DNA of 36,913 nucleotides. Origin: Vibrio sp. 10N.261.55.A7 (GTDB lineage Bacteria > Pseudomonadota > Gammaproteobacteria > Enterobacterales > Vibrionaceae). Shown in pieces: positions 1 through 7,785 of this stretch; the first letter of the stretch is position 1, and every line of letters starts with the position of its first letter. Under the pieces are notes generated by a model. That model ran no database searches. It had not been told where the DNA came from and saw only the letters and a list, made by a program, of their open reading frames with translations. The stretch lies in contig NZ_MCWZ01000281.1 of NCBI RefSeq assembly GCF_002877365.1, forward strand, positions 1 to 36,913, in the 5' to 3' direction. The position numbers and the translations under genes are program-made.

Positions 1-51
1 GTCCTATAGAAACCATAACAATACACGTCACCATTTTTGATAGTTGAAGCT

Positions 52-504
52 ATGAATACTCCTCGACACAAATACAGATTAGCCCGATGGTCGCTTGCGA
101 TCGTATGGTGGGTCGTGTTTGTCTGCGTGGCGCAAAATTCCGGCATCTTCAGTGTGTGCCAGCTTAGCTACAATTTAAATGGTTCAGAGTCGCTACAACA
201 GTCTGCTCTGCCATCTAGTCAACAATCTGTTCAGAGTACTGTTCCAGCATCATATCAAGGCTCTGATCTGGACGTCACGACACCTCAAGTTCAACACAGC
301 AACCTGAGTGAAGAGTGTGAGTTGACCAAACATTTGCTCAACATTCATCAACATCAGGTGGACGATTATCCACTCATTATGTTCCTTGTTGCGCTGTTTT
401 TGCTTTCATTAACGGTCGTCGGGCGAGACAGTTATTCGTCTTTGACCGAACCCATAGTCCCCAAACGGCGGACACATCTAAGGCTTTGTATTTTTAGCGA
501 ATAA
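52..504 (+). CDS. Small membrane protein at head of scs-like operon (ScsA-like position)
   Basis: A protein of about 150 residues with an N-terminal hydrophobic helix (about residues 15-33), a polar Ser/Gln-rich middle and a second hydrophobic helix near residues 108-124, so probably two membrane spans with a periplasmic loop. I start it at the ATG at 52; an in-frame TTG at 37 is possible. It lies 59 bp upstream of scsB on the same strand, the place held by scsA in the Salmonella scsABCD operon. The position suggests a role in copper or thiol-redox tolerance, but I see no sequence motif that proves homology to ScsA, so the function is inferred from context only. Cysteines are present near both ends of the loop. 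Its promoter region lies outside the window. Confidence 0.6.
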   Translation: MNTPRHKYRLARWSLAIVWWVVFVCVAQNSGIFSVCQLSYNLNGSESLQQSALPSSQQSVQSTVPASYQGSDLDVTTPQVQHSNLSEECELTKHLLNIHQHQVDDYPLIMFLVALFLLSLTVVGRDSYSSLTEPIVPKRRTHLRLCIFSE

Positions 505-563
505 ACATCGACTTACTGGCTTTGCCAGCGAATTGATCCATCTTTATTTTCTAAGGAAATGAC

Positions 564-2666
564 ATGCCATTATTTTATACCGCTGCCCGTTCAACCTTTT
601 TCCGGTTGTTCTTTCTCATGTGCAGTGCATTTACGCTGACTGCTCACGCGCAGCAAACTAGTACGGGTTGGTTAAATAACCCGAACCATCCTCCTGTTGA
701 CGTTCGTTATGTTGTGACGGGACAAGTGGACGAGCTAAACAAGACCGTTGAAGGGTTTCTTGAAGTTAAGCTTTCAGACGACTGGAAAACCTATTGGCGA
801 AGCCCAGGTGAGGGCGGAATCGCCCCGAGCATCAAGTGGGATGCGTCCACGAATGTGACCGATGTTAATTGGTTGTGGCCATACCCCAAACGGTTCAGCC
901 TATTGGGAATCGAGACACTCGGTTATAAAGAACGAGTGGTTTTCCCTATAACGCTCCACGTGGAAGACATGAATGCGCCAGTCGTTTTCAAATCTACGTT
1001 AACGCTTTCATCATGCACGACCGTTTGCGTGTTGACGGATTACCCAATCGATCTCAGCTTTGTGCCGTCAGAGTTATTGATCTCTGATGAAGCAATGCAC
1101 ATACATGCTCAGGGGGTTAGCCAAGTACCGAAAGCGTCTCCCCTGATTCAGGAAGTGACGGCAACATGGGACGCGAATCAAAGTTTACTTCAAGTCACCG
1201 CCACTAAAGCGTTGGGTTGGAAATCGCCTAACATTCTTGTTGATGGCCCTTCCGAAGCGGTTGCAGATTCTGCCTTCACTAGACCAATCGTTCGTACTGA
1301 TGGAGACAAGCTGGTTGCCACCTTGAAGGTGACGAGTTGGTTAGGTGAGCCTGAATTGAGTGACGAACGTATTCTTATCACAATCGAAGATGAGGACTTT
1401 GTTACGGAAATTGCTGCTACGGCTGTAGATGGTCAGTTTACGCAGGTCTCGAATGACGTGTCGATTGGAAAGATGTTTGTCTTTGCATTAATCGGTGGGT
1501 TGATCCTGAATATCATGCCATGTGTCTTGCCTGTGCTGGGAATGAAACTCAGTAGTGCTGTTTCCGCCAGTTCTCTCAACCGAAAGCAGATTCGACTACA
1601 GTTCTTAGCGTCTTCAAGCGGCATCATTGTTTCGTTCTTATTGATTGCGACATTCTTAGCCGTATTGAAATTGACTGGCAGTGCAGTCGGTTGGGGGATA
1701 CAGTTTCAAAGCGGATGGTTCATTGGTTTGATGATTCTCATTACTGCTCTGTTTGGCGCCAATATGCTGGGGTTATTCGAAATTCGTTTGTCGTCAAACA
1801 CCAATACTTGGCTAGCATCAAAAGGCGACGATTCCTACGCAGGGCATTTCACTCAGGGTATGTTCGCCACATTGCTCGCTACGCCATGTTCCGCGCCATT
1901 CTTGGGTACGGCCGTCGCGTTTGCACTTGCGACAAATACACCCACAATGTTCGCCATTTTCTTCGCATTAGGGCTTGGAATGGCCTTGCCTTGGATACTG
2001 GTTGCTCTGTTTCCATCCATCGCGTTAGCGCTACCAAAACCTGGCGCATGGATGAACAAAGTGAAGACTTTGTTCGGTGTCATGATGCTACTAACCAGTG
2101 TTTGGTTGCTCACGCTTTTGACTAATCATATTCCTGTTCTATGGTTGTATGTCATTGCCATCGCGGCATTGGTGACGCTGTTTGTTCGAGTGTTAAAAGT
2201 GCATGGCGAAAAGGCTGCAGCCTGGACAGGTGGTGCAATGGTGCTGCTTCTTGCGGGTGGAATGATCTTGGCAAGCGTCACGGCTGAGAAATGGGCTAGC
2301 CCACTCCCTTCAGATCCTGATTGGGTTAATTTGTCGACCGATGATATTTCAACCTATGTCGCCCAAGGAAAAACGGTGTTTGTGGATGTCACGGCTGACT
2401 GGTGCATAACCTGTAAAGCCAACAAAGTTGGGGTTATTCTGCAAGACCCGGTGTACAGCACACTTCAACATGCCGACGTGATCCCGATGAAAGGGGATTG
2501 GACAAGACCGAGCGAGAATGTCACCTCCTATTTGCAATCCAACGGTCGTTTTGGTGTTCCTTTCAACATTGTTTATGGACCAGCAGCGCCAAACGGCATC
2601 CCACTCCCTGTTGTTCTAAGCAGTGAAGTTGTCATTGACGCTATACGCGTAGCAAGTGGAGGCTGA
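564..2666 (+). CDS. scsB: ScsB/DsbD-family thiol:disulfide interchange protein
   Basis: Inner-membrane electron carrier that moves reducing power from cytoplasmic thioredoxin to periplasmic thiol proteins. The 700-residue chain has a signal peptide (residues 1-29), a DsbD-alpha-like periplasmic domain with a Cys pair near 151-155 (CTTVC), a CcdA/DsbD-type membrane domain (about 300-565) with its two signature cysteines in MPCVLPV near 317 and TPCSAPF near 440, and a C-terminal thioredoxin-like domain with a CITC active site near 614. This is the full three-domain DsbD layout at the usual length. The start is supported by AAGGAAATGAC just upstream. It is followed after 2 bp by a membrane thioredoxin and then an ScsC-like protein, which favours the Scs branch over housekeeping DsbD. 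Confidence 0.9.
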   Translation: MPLFYTAARSTFFRLFFLMCSAFTLTAHAQQTSTGWLNNPNHPPVDVRYVVTGQVDELNKTVEGFLEVKLSDDWKTYWRSPGEGGIAPSIKWDASTNVTDVNWLWPYPKRFSLLGIETLGYKERVVFPITLHVEDMNAPVVFKSTLTLSSCTTVCVLTDYPIDLSFVPSELLISDEAMHIHAQGVSQVPKASPLIQEVTATWDANQSLLQVTATKALGWKSPNILVDGPSEAVADSAFTRPIVRTDGDKLVATLKVTSWLGEPELSDERILITIEDEDFVTEIAATAVDGQFTQVSNDVSIGKMFVFALIGGLILNIMPCVLPVLGMKLSSAVSASSLNRKQIRLQFLASSSGIIVSFLLIATFLAVLKLTGSAVGWGIQFQSGWFIGLMILITALFGANMLGLFEIRLSSNTNTWLASKGDDSYAGHFTQGMFATLLATPCSAPFLGTAVAFALATNTPTMFAIFFALGLGMALPWILVALFPSIALALPKPGAWMNKVKTLFGVMMLLTSVWLLTLLTNHIPVLWLYVIAIAALVTLFVRVLKVHGEKAAAWTGGAMVLLLAGGMILASVTAEKWASPLPSDPDWVNLSTDDISTYVAQGKTVFVDVTADWCITCKANKVGVILQDPVYSTLQHADVIPMKGDWTRPSENVTSYLQSNGRFGVPFNIVYGPAAPNGIPLPVVLSSEVVIDAIRVASGG

Positions 2667-2668
2667 TA

Positions 2669-3196
2669 ATGGCGAGTAATCCGAAAGTGAAAAAGAAACG
2701 GGGTCTCAAGTACTGGATAAAAGAAGTGCTAATGTACTCCGCTATCTTTGTGGTCATGTCGGTCGCTGTAGACCTTTGGCGTATGAAAGATGTGTCTTTG
2801 GATGTGATCCCAAGTCTAGAAGGCATCACCTTGTCTGGTGAGCATATTGATGTCATAGAAATGAGCAAAGAAAAGCCAGTGGTTGTCTATTTTTGGGCGA
2901 CATGGTGCAGTGTCTGCAAGTTTGTTTCTCCGACCGTCAACAGTGTAGGGGATTCTTATCATGTGATTGCGGTATCAGGGGCTTCTGGCGAAGACAATAG
3001 AGTCGCACGATACTTGGATGCTCATGACTATCAGTTCGACAACATGAATGACCAACGAAGTGACATTTTTAGGCAATGGGGAGTATCGGTGACCCCGACT
3101 ATCGCCATTGTTAATAACGGTGAAGTGAAATCAATCACCACTGGAATAACGACGCCACCAGGGCTTTACGCGCGTTTATGGCTCGCCAACTGGTAA
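2669..3196 (+). CDS. scsD: ScsD-like membrane-anchored thioredoxin (TlpA/ResA type)
   Basis: A 175-residue thioredoxin-fold protein tethered to the inner membrane by an uncleaved helix (about residues 12-33) after a basic N-terminus, so the catalytic domain faces the periplasm. The active site is WCSVC around residues 78-82, and a cis-proline loop (SVTPT) lies near residue 145. A GGAGG ribosome site overlaps the end of scsB and the start follows the scsB stop by 2 bp, so translation is probably coupled. In known Scs systems this partner accepts electrons from ScsB. The substrate cannot be read from the sequence. The CSVC dipeptide differs from the CGPC of cytoplasmic thioredoxin, as is common for specialised periplasmic members. 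Confidence 0.85.
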   Translation: MASNPKVKKKRGLKYWIKEVLMYSAIFVVMSVAVDLWRMKDVSLDVIPSLEGITLSGEHIDVIEMSKEKPVVVYFWATWCSVCKFVSPTVNSVGDSYHVIAVSGASGEDNRVARYLDAHDYQFDNMNDQRSDIFRQWGVSVTPTIAIVNNGEVKSITTGITTPPGLYARLWLANW

Positions 3197-3235
3197 TGAA
3201 TCGTTTAGCTCAACTGAAGAATTTAGGAATATAGA

Positions 3236-3949
3236 ATGAAATTGAAAATAGTAACCGCAATCGTCTCAGCATTATTGGTTTCTCCAATGGCCTTAGCACA
3301 ATCTCAAAGTGAGAAACTGGAAGAAATTAACGCCATGCTAGAGTCTAATCCAACGTTAATCGATGGCTTGCACAGCAGCTTAGTGGCGTATTTAAGCGAA
3401 CAGTCGGTGTTTGAACAAGCGTTAAAAGAGAACCATGACTACATTTACAACAACCCAAATCATTCATCTTTTGGTGCGGCAGAGCCAGCAATCACCATTG
3501 TCAATGTATCAGACTACAGTTGTCCTTGGTGTAAAAAGCTCGACCCTGTGCTGTATGAACTGGTCGACAAATACCCTGAAAAAATCAAAGTGGTTAACTT
3601 GCTTGTGCCGTTGAAAGAGTTACCAAGCAAGTTGAATTCGACAACTTACGCGTTGAACGTTTGGCAGCAGCAACCAGAAAAATACCAGCAAGTACACGAC
3701 ATGCTGATCAGCAAACCGGGTTCTCATAATGAAGTGTCTGTCTTTAAGGTAGCGCAACGTACAGGCACAGAGAAACAATACAATGAAGACAAACTCACCA
3801 CAGAAATGATGGCAACAAACTTCAATCTAATGAAGGATCTGGGTATTCGCGGTACACCAGCCATGTTGATCGGTGATGAACTGGTATCGGGGTATCTGCC
3901 GTTAGAGAAGTTGGAAGCCATGCTAAAACAAAATGGCTCACTTAATTAA
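3236..3949 (+). CDS. scsC: ScsC-like periplasmic DsbA/DsbG-family thiol protein
   Basis: A 237-residue exported protein with a clear signal peptide (cleavage near ALA-QSQ, residue 22), an N-terminal helical stretch (about 23-75) and a DsbA/DsbG thioredoxin fold with the active site CPWC around residues 96-99 and a cis-proline loop RGTPAM near 205. In Scs systems the N-terminal segment mediates oligomerisation and the protein isomerises or reduces periplasmic disulfides, notably under copper stress. The reductant would be ScsB, encoded two genes upstream. CPWC differs from the CPYC of characterised ScsC. An AGGA site 7 bp upstream supports the start. It is the last gene of the operon, and an intrinsic terminator follows about 130 bp later. 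Confidence 0.85.
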   Translation: MKLKIVTAIVSALLVSPMALAQSQSEKLEEINAMLESNPTLIDGLHSSLVAYLSEQSVFEQALKENHDYIYNNPNHSSFGAAEPAITIVNVSDYSCPWCKKLDPVLYELVDKYPEKIKVVNLLVPLKELPSKLNSTTYALNVWQQQPEKYQQVHDMLISKPGSHNEVSVFKVAQRTGTEKQYNEDKLTTEMMATNFNLMKDLGIRGTPAMLIGDELVSGYLPLEKLEAMLKQNGSLN

Positions 3950-4006
3950 GGCGGTCGTAAATCAAGCCTGCAGTAAACCAGGAGAATGGTTAATTAAGAT
4001 TTCTAT

Positions 4007-4054
4007 CTAAAGTGCTAGTTTATTAAAGTACTGGCTCATTAAGGTATGAGATCG
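4007..4054 (+). repeat. Degenerate 16-bp tandem repeat, 3 copies
   Basis: Three successive 16-bp units (4007-4022, 4023-4038, 4039-4054) share a TAAAGT-ct-GGcT-type core. They lie between scsC and its terminator. The copies differ at several positions, so this is old or fast-diverging. Confidence 0.45.
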
Positions 4055-4079
4055 CGATTAAACTTAATCACACTCTAAT

Positions 4080-4108
4080 AAAGGACGCACCGTGCGTCCT
4101 TTATTTTG
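4080..4108 (+). terminator. Intrinsic terminator of the scs operon
   Basis: A 10-bp perfect stem (AAAGGACGCA / TGCGTCCTTT) with a 3-nt loop is followed by ATTTTG. It lies between the end of scsC and the 3' end of the convergent pirin gene. The A-rich left and T-rich right flanks could make it work in both directions. Confidence 0.85.
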
Positions 4109-4121
4109 TTTCCAATCCCAT

Positions 4122-4820
4122 TTAGTGACGAACAACGAGCAATTGAGTCTCATCCACAGCTACGACAGATATCCCCTCGCTACGAACCAAGTCGCCTTCG
4201 CTGATAGATTGGGTTGTGTCATCTAGCGGCTTAGCGCTGTTTATGCGAGCATCTCCAGTAATGACATAGACTAATGCTTCACTGTCTGATTCAAAATGGG
4301 CGCCAGCGTTCAAATTCACAATATCGATGGTGGTACCGCTATCGAATGTGTCACTTTGCGTTTTATCCCCACCATAAATTCTTGTAGAGCCACTTAGTGC
4401 TGGTCGATAGGATTTGTAAGAAGCGCGTTGCCCTTTTTCTTCCGGTAACGCCCAAATTTGCAGCATTCTATTTTGTGTACCGTCTGGGTTAATTTCATCG
4501 TGGGAAAACCCTTCGCCACCCGCTCTTTGTACCTGAACATCACCGGCTGTTAGGTCTTTTCCATGCTCTAATGACCCTTCGTGGCTGACCCTTCCTTTGA
4601 CGATAATTGAAATAATGTCTATTTCGCTGTGGGGGTGCATGCCTGATGAACCAAAAGGTTTGTATTTGGCGTCGGCGATGTATACCAAGTTTCCGATGCC
4701 TTCGAAAGTTAGAGGCGATTTACGAGCGCCGAATATTCGGCTGTCAGTTACCAGTCTGTGTTCTTCAATTCCAGCAAATCCGCCAAGTGGTAGTGAGTCT
4801 CTAGATAATATTTGCATCAT
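4122..4820 (-). CDS. Pirin-family bicupin (YhaK-like)
   Basis: A 232-residue protein of the pirin superfamily. The N-terminal cupin carries the metal-binding motif with HPHSE around residues 62-66 and further signatures (GRVSHEGSLEHG, QVQRAGGEGFSHDE near 95-110) typical of pirin and of E. coli YhaK. The C-terminal cupin is shorter and lacks obvious metal ligands, as in YhaK. Family members range from quercetin dioxygenases to redox sensors, so the biochemical role here is open. The start is the first of two adjacent ATG codons, preceded by AAGGA. It is divergent from a LysR regulator 190 bp away, an arrangement resembling yhaJ-yhaK in E. coli, and that regulator probably controls it. Confidence 0.88.
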   Translation of the reverse strand: MMQILSRDSLPLGGFAGIEEHRLVTDSRIFGARKSPLTFEGIGNLVYIADAKYKPFGSSGMHPHSEIDIISIIVKGRVSHEGSLEHGKDLTAGDVQVQRAGGEGFSHDEINPDGTQNRMLQIWALPEEKGQRASYKSYRPALSGSTRIYGGDKTQSDTFDSGTTIDIVNLNAGAHFESDSEALVYVITGDARINSAKPLDDTTQSISEGDLVRSEGISVVAVDETQLLVVRH

Positions 4821-5010
4821 TCAATCCTTTGTTTCGTTCATTTCTTCAGTTGATGGACTCATATTAGGTTGTGTTATTGATCGAATAAATACTCATTAAT
4901 TGGTTTGATAATTCCATTTTTAACAACAGTTGCGATAGTCTGATGCATAGAAGAGAGATGACATGTTCAGTTAGCGATGAAGAAACCGACAAAGCAGGTG
5001 GTGTGGATTA

Positions 5011-5907
5011 ATGGATAGCAAGATAGATTTGAATGACATGATGCTGTTTATTGCCGTGGTCGATGCGGGCAGCTTTACTAAGGCTGCTGACTGGTTGGCG
5101 ATGCCAAAAGCGAACCTAAGCCGGAAAGTCTCCCGTCTAGAAGATAGATTAGGTATTACGTTACTGGAACGCACAACCCGAGCTCAAAATCTAACGGAAG
5201 CAGGCCATGAGTTCTTGGCGCATTGTCGCCGAATCAAACTCGAAGTCGATCTTGCCGAAGCATCGGTAGAGAAAGTGTTGAATAGAGTCGAGGGACAACT
5301 CCGTGTTGGTGCGTCGGTGGGAATTGGCCACGAATTATTGAAGCCGACGCTTGGGCAGTTCATGCTTGATTACCCAGACGTAAATCTGCAGCTTAGTTTA
5401 ATGAATCAACGTGTTGATCTCATCGAAGAAGGCTACGATATGGTCATTCGTATCGGGGAATTAGAAGACTCAAGGCTGATTGCGAAACGACTCGGAAAAA
5501 TACAGCGAAAAGTGTATGCGAGCCCGAAGTACTTAGAGAAGAATGGGCTGATAGAATACGTCGAGGAGTTGCCTCAGCACGACATGTTACTGATGAGCAG
5601 TATTCAAAGTAGGGGGAAAGTTCAATTGGAGTGTGGGAATAAAAGTCTCGAATTTCAGGTCGCGCCTAAAATGATGGTGGATGACTTCCATGTGCTGAAA
5701 CAAATGGCACTTGATGGCGTTGGCGTGGCGATCATTCCCACTTACATGTGTGAAAAAGACGTTCAAGACGGAGAACTCATCCCACTTCTCGAAGATTGGG
5801 GAATGCCGATCGTAGAGGTTTACGCACTCTATCCAAGGCATCGACTCAACATCCCAAAGGTTAAGGTATTCATGGAGTATGTTAGTGAGGTTTTTGAACG
5901 CTTCTAG
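5011..5907 (+). CDS. LysR-family transcriptional regulator
   Basis: A 298-residue LysR-type regulator: N-terminal winged helix-turn-helix (about residues 6-65, with AGSFTKAADWLAMPKANLSR as the recognition region) and a periplasmic-binding-like effector domain (about 92-295). It resembles the large AaeR/DhcR/YhaJ-type group. The ligand is unknown. It is transcribed away from the pirin gene and its best-supported target is the shared 190-bp spacer, where LysR proteins usually autoregulate and activate the divergent gene. The ribosome site is weak (GGTGG about 10 bp upstream). It converges on liuE with a 62-bp gap. Confidence 0.88.
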   Translation: MDSKIDLNDMMLFIAVVDAGSFTKAADWLAMPKANLSRKVSRLEDRLGITLLERTTRAQNLTEAGHEFLAHCRRIKLEVDLAEASVEKVLNRVEGQLRVGASVGIGHELLKPTLGQFMLDYPDVNLQLSLMNQRVDLIEEGYDMVIRIGELEDSRLIAKRLGKIQRKVYASPKYLEKNGLIEYVEELPQHDMLLMSSIQSRGKVQLECGNKSLEFQVAPKMMVDDFHVLKQMALDGVGVAIIPTYMCEKDVQDGELIPLLEDWGMPIVEVYALYPRHRLNIPKVKVFMEYVSEVFERF

Positions 5908-5969
5908 TCGCTCGATGCTTTTGACTGTTGGTAATTTTGATGCTGTCGAACCCTCGTTTTATCGAACCA

Positions 5970-6890
5970 TTACTTCATCATCGCAAGTGACACCTTTGAT
6001 GTCGGTTGCTTGTTGAGTGCTCGACAGATCTCCCAGCCCGCATGAACAATTTTCTCAAGATCAACACCGGTTTCTATCCCCATCTGATGACACAAATACA
6101 ACACGTCTTCTGTTGCGACATTGCCGCTTGCGCCTTTTGCGTACGGGCAGCCTCCAAGTCCGGCGACACTGCTATCGACAACGGAAATTCCCATCTGGAG
6201 AGCTTGATAAATGTTTGCGAGCGCTTGTCCCCAAGTATCATGAAAGTGGACTGCAATGGATTCGGTTGGCATAGCGGATTGCACGGCCTGTAACATCTCT
6301 TCAATACGCAGTGGAGTCCCTGTTCCAATCGTGTCGCCGAGAGATACCTCGAAGCAACCTAAGTCATAAAGAGTTGTAGCCATTCTTGCTACTTGCTGTG
6401 GCGGGGTTGCTCCGTCGTATGGGCAATCTATGACGCAGGATAGATACCCTCGCACAGGAACATTAAGTGTTTTGGCTTTTTCTATGACCGGAACGAACCG
6501 TTCTAGGCTTTCTTCAATGGAGCAGTTGATGTTCTTTTGGCAAAACCCTTCCGAGCAGGATGTGAAGATCGCAACTTGATCAACGCCGCATTCCATTGCC
6601 CGTTCAAAGCCGACTAGATTTGGCGTCAGCGCGTAGTATGTGACATCTGGGCGACGCTCTATGGATTCAATCACCTGTTTTGAATCAGCCATTTGTGGAA
6701 CCCATTTGGGAGACACAAAAGCGCCAACCTCAATATGTTTCAAACCCGTGGCAGACAACCGATTGATAAGCTGAATTTTACTCTTTGTGTTAACCATGGG
6801 CTCATTTTGAAGACCATCACGAGCGCCCATCTCTACAATTTTTACGTGATGTGGTAAGCGAGGTTTTGAACTCTCGTCTTTGCCTGTCAT
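5970..6890 (-). CDS. liuE: Hydroxymethylglutaryl-CoA lyase
   Basis: Splits (S)-3-hydroxy-3-methylglutaryl-CoA into acetyl-CoA and acetoacetate, the last step of leucine degradation. The 306-residue TIM-barrel protein shows GARDGLQNE (residues 22-30, with the catalytic Arg-Asp), HFHDTWGQ near residue 220 (metal-binding histidines) and GLGGCPYAKGASGN near 250, which contains the signature cysteine. All key residues are present and the length is normal. The ATG follows the liuC stop codon directly (TAGATG), with the ribosome site inside the end of liuC, so the two are translationally coupled. It is the last gene of the liu operon; in many relatives liuD precedes it. Confidence 0.93.
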   Translation of the reverse strand: MTGKDESSKPRLPHHVKIVEMGARDGLQNEPMVNTKSKIQLINRLSATGLKHIEVGAFVSPKWVPQMADSKQVIESIERRPDVTYYALTPNLVGFERAMECGVDQVAIFTSCSEGFCQKNINCSIEESLERFVPVIEKAKTLNVPVRGYLSCVIDCPYDGATPPQQVARMATTLYDLGCFEVSLGDTIGTGTPLRIEEMLQAVQSAMPTESIAVHFHDTWGQALANIYQALQMGISVVDSSVAGLGGCPYAKGASGNVATEDVLYLCHQMGIETGVDLEKIVHAGWEICRALNKQPTSKVSLAMMK

Positions 6891-7781
6891 CTAGTTTCGC
6901 CTCCATGCAGGCGAGCGCTTCGCGAGAAACGCTCTGACGCCTTCCTGGCCTTGTTTTGACGTGCGTATATCTGCAATCAACTGGCTAGTTTGGTCAATGA
7001 GATCTTGGTTGATGACGCTATGTTCGCATAAGTGGCAGAGCGCTTTGGCTTCTTTCAGTGCATTTGGACTATTGGCTAAGATCATATTCACAATGGCGTC
7101 GATCTGCGCTTTGAGCACGAGGTTTTTCGTGCTGTCCGGTTGGGGTTCAGCTTCCGCAGCGCTCTTAACCAGAATATGAAGAAGCCCTAAGTTATGGGCC
7201 GCGCTAGCGTCAAAGGTTTCCGCCGTTAGCATGTAACGCCGAGCCTGCCGTGTTCCTATCGCTCGGCAAACATAGGGAGCAATCGTCGCTGGAACGAGGC
7301 CCAATTTAACTTCACTGAGAGAGAACTGTGCGTTATCAGTGCCAATAGCAATATCGCAGCAGCTGATCAGGCCTAATGCACCACCAAAAGCACTGCCCTG
7401 AACCACCGCTATGGTTGGGCGTGGGAAGGTGTCTAAGCGCTGCATCAACAGAGCAAGGTTGTCTGCATCCAGTCTATTTTCACTGTCGCTTTGCTCGGCC
7501 ATAGATTGCATCCAGTTTAAGTCAGCACCTGATGAGAAATACAGACCATTGGCACGCAGTATCAAACAACGAATAGCTGCGAGGCGTGCCAGCTTGTTGA
7601 GCTGCTTATTGAGTGATTTTATTAGGTCATTGTCGAAAGCGTTGTGTTTGTCGATTCGATTAAGCGTCAGTGTCGCCACGCCTCGAGAATCAATGTGGCA
7701 AAGCAGAGCGCTCGGGGATTTACCCTCTTTAAACGCTGCTTGGATTGATGATTCGTTGCTGTTTTCTTTCGCCATCTTCAT
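6891..7781 (-). CDS. liuC: Methylglutaconyl-CoA hydratase (crotonase family)
   Basis: Hydrates 3-methylglutaconyl-CoA to HMG-CoA in leucine breakdown. The crotonase fold is shown by the oxyanion-hole segment SSGADLNWMQ, the VQGSAFGGALGL turn and FSLSEVKLGLVPA, whose Glu matches a crotonase catalytic position. About 296 residues, slightly long for the family (about 265), because of a polar N-terminal extension. The open frame runs on to a GTG at 7811 inside liuB; I prefer the ATG at 7781, with 7775 also possible since AGG is better spaced for it. It sits between liuB (4-bp gap with this start) and liuE (no gap), which fixes the role better than the fold does. Confidence 0.88.
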   Translation of the reverse strand: MKMAKENSNESSIQAAFKEGKSPSALLCHIDSRGVATLTLNRIDKHNAFDNDLIKSLNKQLNKLARLAAIRCLILRANGLYFSSGADLNWMQSMAEQSDSENRLDADNLALLMQRLDTFPRPTIAVVQGSAFGGALGLISCCDIAIGTDNAQFSLSEVKLGLVPATIAPYVCRAIGTRQARRYMLTAETFDASAAHNLGLLHILVKSAAEAEPQPDSTKNLVLKAQIDAIVNMILANSPNALKEAKALCHLCEHSVINQDLIDQTSQLIADIRTSKQGQEGVRAFLAKRSPAWRRN

Positions 7782-7785
7782 TTGC

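Noticed and set aside
1691..2125. 144-codon frame inside scsB in another phase
   Set aside because: Same-strand shadow of the membrane domain; rich in Arg, His and Trp with no domain-like pattern.
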